A stretch of DNA of 55,865 nucleotides from JAPSGM01 sp036556985. Its GTDB lineage: Bacteria; Chloroflexota; Limnocylindria; QHBO01. Each line of letters opens with the position of its first letter. Position 1 is the first letter of the stretch. Where the stretch lies: contig DATBIK010000041.1 of the NCBI GenBank assembly GCA_036556985.1, positions 1 through 55,865 of the forward strand. Direction: 5' to 3'. The notes beneath the pieces are model-generated. The model did no database searches. It was given only the letters and a program-made list of their open reading frames with translations, and was not told the origin of the DNA. The translations under genes and the position numbers were made by a program. Below are positions 16,352-24,367 of this stretch, in pieces.

Positions 16352-16369
16352 GCGACGCGCATGCGTCGC
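16352..16369. terminator. hairpin between convergent genes
   Basis: GCGACGC-GCAT-GCGTCGC, a perfect 7-bp stem, between the methyltransferase gene (plus) and the thioesterase gene (minus). There is no T tract, so it is a weak or two-way terminator candidate. Confidence 0.4.
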
Positions 16370-16480
16370 GCCTGGCCCGAAACCGCGGCTAACCGCCGCG
16401 AGATGGGCGATAGCCAACGAAATCGCCCGAATCGGCGCACAACCCACCCGTAAGCGTCACCTGCGGAGAACTGAGGCGAC

Positions 16481-16921
16481 CTAGGGAGCCGCCTCGGCCA
16501 GGACCGGGCGGTATCGGTCCATGAGCTCCGCGGGCACGCGCATCGGTCGACCGTCGGCCACGCGGACCCAGACCCATTCGCTCTCCACCTCGGCGATTGC
16601 GAGGCCGTCGCGCACGCGTGTGAAGGAGGTACGGCGGAGGCCGCGCACGCCGCCCAGGGCGAGGACGCGCACCCGCGCCTCGATCTCGTCGCCGCGGAAG
16701 GCGGGCTGGTGGTAGGTGATCGCGTGGCGCCGGACCAGCCAGGCGCCGCCGTGCTCGAGGCTCCAAACCCGGCCGAAGCCGGCGGACTCGGCGTGCTCGG
16801 CGGTGAGGTTCTCCGCCCACTGCAGATAGACCGCGTTGTTCACGTGGCCGTTCTCGTCGACCTCGTAGGTCCGCACTCGGAAGCGGAGCGCGTGCTCGCG
16901 CAGCTCATCGGCGTCGGTCAT
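16481..16921 (-). CDS. acyl-CoA thioesterase, 4-hydroxybenzoyl-CoA thioesterase type
   Basis: Hot-dog-fold protein of about 146 residues. FRVRTYEVDENGHVNNAVYLQ is the classic thioesterase start (YxVDxxGHVNNxxY), and AWLVRRHAITYHQPAFRGDE follows. It would hydrolyse an acyl-CoA or acyl-ACP; the chain is unknown. ATG 16921 (MTDADELRE) is preferred over an in-frame ATG at 16933, because the latter lies inside the probable -10 box TAGCAT. The stop of the upstream membrane-protein gene also overlaps this box. Confidence 0.85.
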   Translation of the reverse strand: MTDADELREHALRFRVRTYEVDENGHVNNAVYLQWAENLTAEHAESAGFGRVWSLEHGGAWLVRRHAITYHQPAFRGDEIEARVRVLALGGVRGLRRTSFTRVRDGLAIAEVESEWVWVRVADGRPMRVPAELMDRYRPVLAEAAP

Positions 16922-16931
16922 CGGGCCGCCC

Positions 16932-16937
16932 ATGCTA
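16932..16937 (-). promoter_or_regulatory. possible -10 box of the thioesterase gene
   Basis: TAGCAT on the minus strand ends 10 bases before ATG 16921 and overlaps the stop codon of the preceding gene. Confidence 0.4.
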
Positions 16938-17573
16938 GAAGAGATCGAGGGCGAAGAGCGCGAGGAGCGCCACGCCGCCGACCACGAGCATGACGGCGGT
17001 GGCCGCCAACCGTCGGCCCGGGGCGAGGACGAGGAGCAGTACGCCAGCGATTACGAGGTTCGCGGCCGCCACGTGCGTGTAGGTTCGGCCCCAGCCGATG
17101 CCTGTCCAGGTCTCGATGAGAATCAGCCGGTGGGCCGCTTCGGCGACCAGGCTGCCAGCGAGCAGTCCCACTGCCAGCGTCTTCCATCCATCCTGCCGTG
17201 AACGCCAGGCACCTCCCGCAGCGCCGAGGAGCACCCCGGTCCCGAGCGCGGCGACGCTCCAGGCCGCGACGAGCGGAACCAGGAACGTGTGGCCCTCGAG
17301 GAGAAAACCGCCGTAGTACAACGCCAAGGCTGCAATCAGCGCCGCGACACCGGAGACCGCGCCCAACCCGGGAGACCCCGCGACGGCCCCCGCGGCGAAC
17401 GCCCCGAGCACCCAGGGGCTGATGGCATTTGCCAACCCGTTCACCACCATGATCCGGACTCCGTCTCCCAACGCGCTGACCAGGCCGACCATCGTCCCGA
17501 TGAGGAGGGCTGCGGGCAGTGCCCGCACAGACGCGAGCGCGAGACCGGTGCCAGATGGTGGTGGTGGCGTCAT
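16935..17573 (-). CDS. polytopic membrane protein of unknown function
   Basis: 212 residues with about seven hydrophobic segments spread along the length (for example ALPAALLIGTMVGLVSALG, ISPWVLGAFAAGAVAGSPGL, LVIAGVLLLVLAPG, TAVMLVVGGVALLALFALDL). Gly/Ala-rich, few charges. It resembles small uncharacterised integral membrane proteins of the DUF6518 kind, from memory only. A TAGACT box ends 6 bases before its ATG. It is divergent from the aldehyde dehydrogenase gene and probably co-transcribed with the thioesterase gene. Confidence 0.75.
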   Translation of the reverse strand: MTPPPPSGTGLALASVRALPAALLIGTMVGLVSALGDGVRIMVVNGLANAISPWVLGAFAAGAVAGSPGLGAVSGVAALIAALALYYGGFLLEGHTFLVPLVAAWSVAALGTGVLLGAAGGAWRSRQDGWKTLAVGLLAGSLVAEAAHRLILIETWTGIGWGRTYTHVAAANLVIAGVLLLVLAPGRRLAATAVMLVVGGVALLALFALDLF

Positions 17574-17579
17574 CGGCCC

Positions 17580-17585
17580 AGTCTA
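17580..17585 (-). promoter_or_regulatory. -10 box of the membrane-protein gene (leaderless)
   Basis: TAGACT on the minus strand ends 6 bases before the ATG at 17573. Confidence 0.5.
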
Positions 17586-17612
17586 GGAGCGGCCCCGTCC
17601 TGCTGCCGATGC

Positions 17613-17618
17613 GATAAT
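17613..17618 (+). promoter_or_regulatory. -10 box of the aldehyde dehydrogenase operon (leaderless)
   Basis: GATAAT ends 9 bases before ATG 17628. It is back to back with the minus-strand box at 17580-17585. Confidence 0.55.
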
Positions 17619-17627
17619 CGGCGGGTC

Positions 17628-19154
17628 ATGACGTTGACGAAGAAGGGCGAGACGAAGCCCGCACCGGCCTCCTGGGGTCTGGCCGCGCGCGGCAAGGTGC
17701 CGTGGGAGTACGCGCCCGCGCCGGAAGCCACCGACCACATCGACATCCGGTCGGAGTACGGGCTGTTCATCGACAACGAGTTCCGGCCCAGCCGGCCGCG
17801 CGCCAGCTTCGAGGTCATCAACCCGGCCACCGAGGAGCGCCTGGCGCGGGTCGCCAAGGCCTCGAAGGCCGACGTGAACCGCGCGGTGACCGCCGCCCGC
17901 CGCGCCTACGACACGACCTGGTCGCGGCTGCCGGGCAGCGAGCGGGCGAAGTACCTGTACCGCATCGCGCGCATCCTCCAGGAGCGCAGCCGCGAGTTCG
18001 CGGTCGTCGAGACGATGAACTCCGGCAAGCCGATCAAGGAGTCGCGCGACGTTGACGTGCCGCTCGCCGCGGCGCACTTCTTCTACTACGCCGGCTGGGC
18101 CGACAAGCTCGACTACGCCTTCCCGAACCGGACCGCGCGCTCGCTGGGCGTGGCGGCCCAGGTCATCCCCTGGAACTTCCCGCTGCTCATGCTGGCCTGG
18201 AAGATCGCGCCGGCGCTGGCGGCGGGCAACACGGTCGTCCTCAAGCCGGCCTCGACCACGCCGCTGACCGCCTACCTCTTCGCGGATGTCGTGCTCCAGG
18301 CCGAGCTGCCGCCCGGCGTCGTGAACGTGATCACCGGCCCCGGCGAGATCGGGATGGAGCTCGTGAAGCACCCCGACGTCGACAAGGTGGCGTTCACCGG
18401 GTCGACCCAGGTCGGCAAGATGATCGCCCGAGCCGTGGCCGGCTCCCACAAGAAGCTGACGCTCGAGCTGGGCGGCAAGGCGGCGAACATCGTCTTCGAC
18501 GACGCGCCGCTGGATCAGGCCATCGAGGGCATCATCAACGGCATCTACTTCAACCAGGGCGAGGTGTGCTGCGCCGGGTCGCGCCTGTTCGTCCAGGAGT
18601 CGGTCTACGAGCCGCTGCTCGACAAGCTCAAGGACCGATTGTCGACGCTGCGCGTCGGCGACCCGCTCGACAAGAACACCGATGTCGGGGCCATCAACTC
18701 GGCCGGGCAGCTGGCCAAGGTGGAGGAGCTCGTGCAGGCCGGGATCGCGGAGGGGGCCGAGATCTTCCAGCCCGACTGCCAGCTCCCTGACCGCGGCTTC
18801 TTCTTCCGGCCCACCCTGTTCACCGGCGTGAGCCAGTCGCATCGGATCGCGCAGGAGGAGATCTTCGGGCCGGTCCTGTCGGTGCTCACCTTCCGCACGC
18901 CGGAGGAGGCCATCGAGAAGGCGAACAACACGCCGTACGGCCTCTCGGCCGGGGTGTGGACCGAAAAGGGCAGCCGCATCTTCAAGATGGTGAGCGCCAT
19001 GCGCGCAGGCGTGGTGTGGGCGAACACCTTCAACCGCTTCGATCCCACCTCGCCCTTCGGCGGCTACAAGGAGTCCGGCTACGGTCGCGAGGGCGGGCTC
19101 CACGGGCTGGGCGCCTACCTCGACCTGTCACCGAACGGGACGAACGGCCGATGA
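17628..19154 (+). CDS. aldehyde dehydrogenase (NAD-dependent, full length)
   Basis: Oxidises an aldehyde to its acid. 508 residues, with an N-terminal ~40-residue addition before the ALDH core (YGLFIDNEFRPSRPRASFEV). It has PWNFPLLMLAWKIAPALAAG, the cofactor segment FTGSTQVGKMI, the general base Glu280 in LELGGKAANIVF, the nucleophile in NQGEVCCAGSRLF (Cys-Cys near 314-315), EEIFGPVLSVL and PFGGYKESGYGREGG. The next gene overlaps its stop and encodes a truncated ALDH. Acetaldehyde from DeoC is a plausible substrate by analogy to deoC-ALDH-ALDH clusters elsewhere; here deoC is 3 kb away on the same strand. Confidence 0.93.
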   Translation: MTLTKKGETKPAPASWGLAARGKVPWEYAPAPEATDHIDIRSEYGLFIDNEFRPSRPRASFEVINPATEERLARVAKASKADVNRAVTAARRAYDTTWSRLPGSERAKYLYRIARILQERSREFAVVETMNSGKPIKESRDVDVPLAAAHFFYYAGWADKLDYAFPNRTARSLGVAAQVIPWNFPLLMLAWKIAPALAAGNTVVLKPASTTPLTAYLFADVVLQAELPPGVVNVITGPGEIGMELVKHPDVDKVAFTGSTQVGKMIARAVAGSHKKLTLELGGKAANIVFDDAPLDQAIEGIINGIYFNQGEVCCAGSRLFVQESVYEPLLDKLKDRLSTLRVGDPLDKNTDVGAINSAGQLAKVEELVQAGIAEGAEIFQPDCQLPDRGFFFRPTLFTGVSQSHRIAQEEIFGPVLSVLTFRTPEEAIEKANNTPYGLSAGVWTEKGSRIFKMVSAMRAGVVWANTFNRFDPTSPFGGYKESGYGREGGLHGLGAYLDLSPNGTNGR

Positions 19155-20140
19155 GCCCGGCTGCGCGGACGGCCACGAAGCAGCGCGCCACCCGACGCGC
19201 GACCGTGCTCGACGAACGACGGCAACAGCCACTGGCGACGAGGAGCGGCATGGCGCCCGCGTCCGAGCGCCTGGGCGTGCGCAAGACGTACAAGCTCTAC
19301 ATCGGCGGCGCATTTCCGCGCACGGAGTCGGGCCGCGCCTACGAGGTCTTCGACGCGAAGGGAAGGCTGCTGGCGAACGCCTGCCGCGGGACGCGCAAGG
19401 ACATCCGCGACGCCGTTCGAGCCGCCCGCAAGGCGTATCCGGAGTGGGCGGCGAAAACGGCCTACAACCGCAGCCAGATCCTGTACCGCATCGCCGAGCT
19501 GATGGAGGGGCGCCGCGAGCAGTTCGTGGCCGAGTTGATGGCCGCCGAGGGCGTGGGGCGCCGTCGCGCGACCCGACTCGTCGACGCGGCCATCGACCGC
19601 TGGGTGTGGTACGCCGGCTGGGCGGACAAGTACACCCAGGCGCTCGGCACCGTGAACCCGGTGGCGGGCAGCTACTTCAACTTCAGCGTGCCGGAGCCGA
19701 CCGGCGTGGTCGGCGTCATCGCGCCGGAGGGCTCGAGCCTGCTCGGCCTGGTGAGCCGCCTGGCGCCCGTGATCGTGAGCGGCAACGCGGCGGTGGTGCT
19801 CGCCTCTGAGTCGCGGCCGCTGCCGGCGGTGACGCTGACCGAGGTGCTCGCCACATCCGACGTGCCCGGCGGCGTCGTGAACCTCATCACGGGGCTTCGC
19901 CGTGAGCTGGTCGGCCACCTGGCCGGGCACATGGACGTGAACGCGCTCGACGCGTACGGCCTCGCGCCCGACGAGGCGGCGGCGATCGAGGAGCTGGCCA
20001 CCGAGAACGTGAAGCGGCTCGTGCGGCCGCCGACGGACGGGGAGGCGTCGGTCGACTGGCTCGACGCCCGCGCGCAGTCGCCGTACCTCATCGGCGAGTT
20101 CGTCGAGACGAAGACCGTCTGGCACCCGATCGGCTCCTGA
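19151..20140 (+). CDS. truncated aldehyde dehydrogenase-like protein, probably non-catalytic partner
   Basis: 329 residues from the ATG overlapping the previous stop. It matches the N-terminal cofactor half of ALDHs (YKLYIGGAFPRTESGRAYEV, DIRDAVRAARKAYPEWAAKT, VIAPEGSSLLGLVSRLAPVI). It ends without the catalytic glutamate, cysteine or EEIFGP segments, keeping only a short ALDH-like end (EFVETKTVWHPIG). It therefore cannot catalyse oxidation alone. An alternative start at ATG 19250 (MAPASERLG) has GAGGAG ahead and would remove 33 basic residues. Known paired ALDH loci suggest a heteromeric or chaperone-like role with the full-length protein; this is inference. Confidence 0.85.
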   Translation: MSPAARTATKQRATRRATVLDERRQQPLATRSGMAPASERLGVRKTYKLYIGGAFPRTESGRAYEVFDAKGRLLANACRGTRKDIRDAVRAARKAYPEWAAKTAYNRSQILYRIAELMEGRREQFVAELMAAEGVGRRRATRLVDAAIDRWVWYAGWADKYTQALGTVNPVAGSYFNFSVPEPTGVVGVIAPEGSSLLGLVSRLAPVIVSGNAAVVLASESRPLPAVTLTEVLATSDVPGGVVNLITGLRRELVGHLAGHMDVNALDAYGLAPDEAAAIEELATENVKRLVRPPTDGEASVDWLDARAQSPYLIGEFVETKTVWHPIGS

Positions 20141-20156
20141 AGGCCGGAGGCGCGCC

Positions 20157-21497
20157 GTGAGCGAGCTCGAGGAGCGGTCGCTCCAGGACCGCATCGAGGC
20201 GGCCGACCTGCCCGGCATCGACGCCTGGCTCGGCGAGCGCAGCGTGGTGGAGGTCGCCGAGGAGCTCGAGCGCCTGCCGCGCGAGGATCGGGCCGTCCCG
20301 TTCCGGCTCCTCGCCAAGGATCGCGCCCTCGACGTGTTCGAGACGCTGGATCCGGCCCTCCAGCAGGAGCTCCTCGACGGCTTGCGCGATGCGAACGTGC
20401 GCCAGATCTTCGAGGGCCTCGACCCCGACGACCGTGCACGGCTGACCGAGGAGATGCCGGCCAAGGTCGCCCAGCGCCTGCTCGCCGGCCTCTCCCCGAA
20501 CGAGCGGCGCATGACCGCCACTCTGCTCGGCTACCCGGAGGACTCCGCCGGCCGGATCATGTCGCCGGAGGTCGCGAACCTGCCCGCCTCGCTGACCGCG
20601 CGGGAGGCGCTCGATCGCGTCCGGCGCACCGGCCGGAACGCGGAGACCATCTACGCGCTGCCGGTGACGGACGACCAGCGCCGGCTGATCGGAGCGATGG
20701 GCCTGCGCGACCTCGTCCTGGCCCCGGCCGACGCCCTTGTCGGCGACCTGATGGACACCGATGTGTACTCGGCGACGGTGACCGCCGACCAGGAGGAGGT
20801 CGCCCGCCTCATCCGGGAGGCGAACCTCCTGGCGCTGCCGATCGTCGATGCCGAGAACCGGCTCGTCGGCGTCGTCACCGTCGACGACGCGATGGAGATC
20901 CTCGAGGAAGAGGACACCGAGGACGTCGCGCGCAGCGGCGGCGCCGAACCTCTGGGCCGACCCTACCTGTCGGTCTCGGTCCTCCAGGTCGCCCGCAGCC
21001 GGGTGGTGTGGCTGCTCGTGCTCATCGCCGCGGCGTCGCTGACGGTCAGCGTGCTGGATCTGTTCGAGGACGCGCTGGCCGAGGTCGTGCAGCTCGCGCT
21101 GTTCATCCCGCTGCTCATCGGCACCGGGGGCAACACCGGGGCGCAGGCGGCCACCACCGTCACGCGCGCCATTGCCCTGGGCGAGGTGCGATTCGCCGAC
21201 GTCACGCCGGTGATCCTGCGCGAGGTCCGGGTGGGGCTGCTGCTGGGTGGCATGCTCGCCGCGCTCGCGTTCGTCCCGGTCCTGCTCATCTTCTCGGTGG
21301 AGATCGCGACCGTCGTGTCACTCACCCTGGTGAGCATCTGCACGCTCGCGACCCTCGTGGGTTCGATGCTGCCGCTCCTCGCCCAGCGGCTCGGGGCTGA
21401 CCCGGCGGTGATGAGCGCGCCGTTCATCACGACCCTCGTCGACGCCACCGGGCTGGTGGTCTACTTCCTCATCGCGCGGGCAGTGCTCGGGCTCTAG
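20157..21497 (+). CDS. mgtE: MgtE-family magnesium transporter
   Basis: Magnesium channel/transporter of 446 residues starting at GTG. The N-terminal superhelical domain (about 1-125, with repeats such as LFETLDPALQQELLDGL-type helices) is followed by two CBS motifs (DLMDTDVYSATVTADQEEVA, LVGVVTVDDAMEILEEED). Five transmembrane helices follow, including PLLIGTGGNTGAQAATTVTRA, the MgtE pore signature. Acidic residues in the N and CBS domains act as the magnesium sensor in studied members. The stop TAG overlaps the stop of the convergent CGNR gene at a shared CTAG. Confidence 0.95.
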   Translation: MSELEERSLQDRIEAADLPGIDAWLGERSVVEVAEELERLPREDRAVPFRLLAKDRALDVFETLDPALQQELLDGLRDANVRQIFEGLDPDDRARLTEEMPAKVAQRLLAGLSPNERRMTATLLGYPEDSAGRIMSPEVANLPASLTAREALDRVRRTGRNAETIYALPVTDDQRRLIGAMGLRDLVLAPADALVGDLMDTDVYSATVTADQEEVARLIREANLLALPIVDAENRLVGVVTVDDAMEILEEEDTEDVARSGGAEPLGRPYLSVSVLQVARSRVVWLLVLIAAASLTVSVLDLFEDALAEVVQLALFIPLLIGTGGNTGAQAATTVTRAIALGEVRFADVTPVILREVRVGLLLGGMLAALAFVPVLLIFSVEIATVVSLTLVSICTLATLVGSMLPLLAQRLGADPAVMSAPFITTLVDATGLVVYFLIARAVLGL

Positions 21498-22132
21498 CCG
21501 GCACCCCCCGCGGCTGATGCGCCACGGGCCTTGGCCCGATGGCGCGCGACCTTGGCCTGGTTGCCGCAGGTCCGCATGTCGCACCAGCGCCGCCGCCCGG
21601 CGGGGGAGCGGTCGATGAAGACCCAGCGGCAGCCGTCGTTGTCGCAGATCCGAAGGCGATCCGGCCCCTGTTCGGCGAGGAAGTGGGCAAACGAGCCGGC
21701 GATGGTGGCGCGCGCCTGGTCGAGGCGGTCGCCGACCTGGGAGACGGTGAAGCGCGTCTCGCCGCCGTCGTGCCGCAGCTGGTGGTAATGCAGCCCGTGG
21801 CGCAGGATGTGGTTCAGCTCACCGAGGTGCCCGGCGCTGACGTCGCCACGCTCGACGAGATCGCGCGTCGCGGCGCGCAGAACGTCGCGCAGCCGCTGGA
21901 AGCGCTGCAGCCGACGCTGCGCCTCCTGCGGGTCGCGGTGCAGCCGGCCGGCCTCGGCGCTCCGGCCGCGGCCGCTCACGAGCCCCTCGTCGCGCAGCCA
22001 GTCGAGCAGTCGATCAACGTCGGGCAGGTGCTCGACGGGCTCGCCGCGGCTCAGCTCGAGCGTGTTCACGAAGCGGACGAAGAGTTCGTCCTCCTGCATC
22101 GGCTCCGGCTGCTGTTCGTGCCTGTTCCCCAT
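21494..22132 (-). CDS. CGNR zinc-finger transcriptional regulator
   Basis: 212 residues. The N-terminal ~140 residues form the ABATE-type region (FVRFVNTLELSRGEPVEHL, LLDWLRDEGLVS). The C-terminal CGNR domain is LRICDNDGCRWVFIDRSPAG followed by RRRWCDMRTCGNQAKVARHR, with paired cysteines and the CGNQAK helix expected to bind DNA. The ATG at 22132 lies 10 bases after a TATACT box, and repeats flank that box. It faces a strong promoter for two small ORFs, so it is a good candidate to control that promoter and itself. Confidence 0.9.
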   Translation of the reverse strand: MGNRHEQQPEPMQEDELFVRFVNTLELSRGEPVEHLPDVDRLLDWLRDEGLVSGRGRSAEAGRLHRDPQEAQRRLQRFQRLRDVLRAATRDLVERGDVSAGHLGELNHILRHGLHYHQLRHDGGETRFTVSQVGDRLDQARATIAGSFAHFLAEQGPDRLRICDNDGCRWVFIDRSPAGRRRWCDMRTCGNQAKVARHRAKARGASAAGGAG

Positions 22133-22142
22133 AATGGTAACC

Positions 22143-22148
22143 AGTATA
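22143..22148 (-). promoter_or_regulatory. -10 box of the CGNR regulator gene
   Basis: TATACT on the minus strand ends 10 bases before the ATG. Confidence 0.55.
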
Positions 22149-22154
22149 CAGGGG

Positions 22155-22183
22155 TTGACAAGTTACGGGGACATCCCTAGTAT
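22155..22183 (+). promoter_or_regulatory. sigma-70-type promoter for the two small ORFs
   Basis: Consensus TTGACA at 22155-22160, a 17-base spacer and TAGTAT at 22178-22183. One of the best promoters in the window. Confidence 0.75.
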
Positions 22184-22223
22184 TGTCATGTAACCAGTCG
22201 TGAGGTGGAAAAGAGTTACAGCC

Positions 22224-22310
22224 ATGATCGAACTTATGCTCGTGATCGCGGCGATCGTCGCCTTCGACCTGGTTGCCGTGCGCTACGGGGTCGACAGCCG
22301 CGAGCGCTGA
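22224..22310 (+). CDS. 28-residue hydrophobic small protein
   Basis: Reads MIELMLVIAAIVAFDLVAVR then YGVDSRER. The first ~18 residues form one membrane helix; the polar end YGVDSRE looks like the tail seen in small conserved membrane proteins of other bacteria (from memory). A purine-rich AAAGAG-type stretch lies ahead of the ATG, about 40 bases after the -10 box. It is the first gene of a two-gene unit with the basic small protein that follows. Confidence 0.65.
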   Translation: MIELMLVIAAIVAFDLVAVRYGVDSRER

Positions 22311-22365
22311 TTCAGCCATCACATGCCGTGCCGGTGTCGGCGCGGGGATCCAGGAGGAAACAGAC

Positions 22366-22530
22366 ATGAGCCGAGGCGGAACGTACCTCGGCCTGCTGGC
22401 GGCACTGCGCCAGGAGGAGCTGCTGAGCGAGGCGATGCGTCGCCAGCGGTCCACGAACGTCATCCGGCGACGCCGGGGGCGGACGGTGGCCAACCGGCTC
22501 CTGAGCGCGCTCCGCGTGCCAAAGCGCTGA
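22366..22530 (+). CDS. 54-residue basic small protein
   Basis: Reads MSRGGTYLGLLAALRQEELL and on to an arginine-rich part containing VIRRRRGRTVANRLLSALRV. It has an amphipathic N-terminal helix then a strongly basic C-terminal half, suggesting nucleic-acid or membrane-surface binding. A near-perfect AGGAGGA at 22352-22358 sits seven bases before the ATG, so it should be well translated. It is followed by an intrinsic terminator. No family recognised. Confidence 0.65.
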   Translation: MSRGGTYLGLLAALRQEELLSEAMRRQRSTNVIRRRRGRTVANRLLSALRVPKR

Positions 22531-22563
22531 CGCGCGGCCGGCAGGCTCGAACCACACACGACG

Positions 22564-22592
22564 CGGCCCGTCCCGACCGGGGCGGGCCGTTT
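22564..22592 (+). terminator. intrinsic terminator of the small-ORF unit
   Basis: The arm CGGCCCG(T)CCC pairs with GGGCGGGCCG around a 5-base loop, followed by TTT. It closes the unit that begins at the 22155 promoter. Confidence 0.75.
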
Positions 22593-22601
22593 CGCTGCCC
22601 G

Positions 22602-22607
22602 TAGAAT
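22602..22607 (+). promoter_or_regulatory. -10 box of polX (leaderless)
   Basis: TAGAAT ends 8 bases before ATG 22616, directly after the upstream terminator. Confidence 0.55.
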
Positions 22608-22615
22608 GGCCCCCG

Positions 22616-24367
22616 ATGCCACGTCCACGCTCCGTCGCGCGCTCCGGTGAGGCCGGCCTGACCAACGGGGAGATGGCGCGCATCTTCCGCGAGATCGGCG
22701 ACATGCTCGAGATCCTCGGGGAGGTCGTCTACAAGTCAGTCGCCTATCGCCGGGTGGCCGACGCGATCGAGCGCTATCCCGATGACGTGGCCGCCCTGTA
22801 CCGTGCGGCGACCCCGCCGAAGCTGCCCGGCGCCGGGGCGGCGATCGGCGCCAAGATCGCCGAGCTGGCCGAGACGGGCGAGCTCGCCTACCACGCCCGG
22901 CTGCGCTCCCAGGTGCCGGAGGGGCTGCTCGACATGCTCCGCGTGCCCGGAGTCGGCCCTCGCACGGTGAAGCAGCTCCACGACGAGCTCGGCATCGATT
23001 CGGTCGAGGCCCTCCGCGCGGCTGCCACGGACGGCCAGCTCCGCGCCCTGAAGGGGCTCTCCGAGCGGACCGAGGAGAACGTCCTGGCCGGCATCGCCCG
23101 GCTCGACCGGGTAGCAACCCGACTGCTGCTCCACGACGCCGACGCGCTCATCGCCGGGCTGGTGGCGCGCCTGCGCGACGTCCCGGGCGTGGAGCGCATC
23201 GAGCCGGCCGGATCGCTTCGGCGCCGCCGTGCGACGATCGGCGACCTCGACCTGCTCGCCGCCACGAGCCGGCCGAGGGACCTCGTGGCCGCCCTCGACG
23301 GGCTGCCGGAGGTGGAGCGGGTCCTGGCCGCCGGCGTGGACAAGTCGAGCATCGTCGTGGCCGAGGGACCGCGCGTCGACCTCATGATCTGCGACCCGTC
23401 GGCGTGGGGGACGCACCTCGTCCATTTCACCGGCAGCAAGGACCACAACGTCGCCCTGCGCGGGCGGGCGCTCGACCGCGGGCTGTCGCTGTCCGAGAAG
23501 GGCTTCAAGGTCGTGGAGACCGGCGAGCTCATCCCGGAGGCCACCGAGGAGGCGGTCTACGCCCGCCTCGACCTGGCGTGGATCCCGCCCGAGCTGCGCG
23601 AGGACGCCGGCGAGATCGCCGCGGCGGCCTCCGGCGGCCTGCCCGACCTCGTCACCGACGCCGATGTCCGCGGCGACACGCACGTGCACTCGGACTGGAC
23701 CGATGGGGTGGACTCTATCGAGGTCATGGCCCGCGCCGCGCGGGACCGCGGCCTGGAGTGGATCGTGCTCACCGACCATTCGCCGTCGCTCGGCATCACC
23801 CGCGGCCTGCCTCCCGACCGGGTCGCGGAGCAGCGGGTCGAGGTCGAGCGCCTGAACGCCGAGCTGGCCCCGTTCCGCATCCTCCACGGGACGGAGATGG
23901 AGATCCGTGCCGATGGCACGCTCGACTATCCCGACGAGCTGCTCGCCACCTACGACGTCGTCGTCGCCTCGGTGCACACCGCGCGGCGCCAGTCAGGGGA
24001 GCGCCTCACCGAACGCACGCTGGCCGCCATCGAGAACCCGCACGTCGACGTCATCGCCCACCCGACCGGACGGATCGTGAATCGCCGCGACCCGGTCAGC
24101 CTCGACTGGCCCCGGGTCTTCGCCGCCGCCGCGCGGACCGGGACGGCGCTCGAGATCAACGGCAGCCCGCGCCTCGACCTCGACGACAGCCTCGCCAGGG
24201 CGGCGCGCGAAGCCGGCGCCACCCTCACCCTGGCGAGTGATGCCCACCGCACCGAGGAGCTCGACCAGCTCGTCTACGCGGTGTCCACCGCGCGGCGGGC
24301 CTGGGTGGAGCCGGATGGGCTGCTGAACGCGCGCACCGCGGCGGAGCTCGCGGGGCGCCGCCGATGA
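22616..24367 (+). CDS. polX: family X DNA polymerase with PHP domain
   Basis: Repair polymerase of 583 residues. An N-terminal helical lyase-like region with helix-hairpin-helix segments (RVPGVGPRTVKQLHDELGID) is followed by the nucleotidyltransferase core GSLRRRRATIGDLDLLAAT (GS and DxD metal ligands) and VDLMICDP. The C-terminal PHP domain opens RGDTHVHSDWTDG and continues IVLTDHSPSLGITRGL, HGTEMEIR, ASVHTA and LASDAHR, the metal-binding exonuclease-type set. The layout matches bacterial PolX. It overlaps the following membrane-protein gene by 4 bases (ATGA). Confidence 0.95.
   Translation: MPRPRSVARSGEAGLTNGEMARIFREIGDMLEILGEVVYKSVAYRRVADAIERYPDDVAALYRAATPPKLPGAGAAIGAKIAELAETGELAYHARLRSQVPEGLLDMLRVPGVGPRTVKQLHDELGIDSVEALRAAATDGQLRALKGLSERTEENVLAGIARLDRVATRLLLHDADALIAGLVARLRDVPGVERIEPAGSLRRRRATIGDLDLLAATSRPRDLVAALDGLPEVERVLAAGVDKSSIVVAEGPRVDLMICDPSAWGTHLVHFTGSKDHNVALRGRALDRGLSLSEKGFKVVETGELIPEATEEAVYARLDLAWIPPELREDAGEIAAAASGGLPDLVTDADVRGDTHVHSDWTDGVDSIEVMARAARDRGLEWIVLTDHSPSLGITRGLPPDRVAEQRVEVERLNAELAPFRILHGTEMEIRADGTLDYPDELLATYDVVVASVHTARRQSGERLTERTLAAIENPHVDVIAHPTGRIVNRRDPVSLDWPRVFAAAARTGTALEINGSPRLDLDDSLARAAREAGATLTLASDAHRTEELDQLVYAVSTARRAWVEPDGLLNARTAAELAGRRR

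Larger units (their letters stand above)
22137..22198 (+). repeat. direct repeat GTAACCAGT x2, candidate CGNR operator
   Basis: Identical 9-mers at 22137-22145 and 22190-22198, 53 bases apart (about five helical turns). The first overlaps the CGNR -10 region; the second lies just downstream of the plus-strand -10 box, near its transcript start. Confidence 0.55.
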
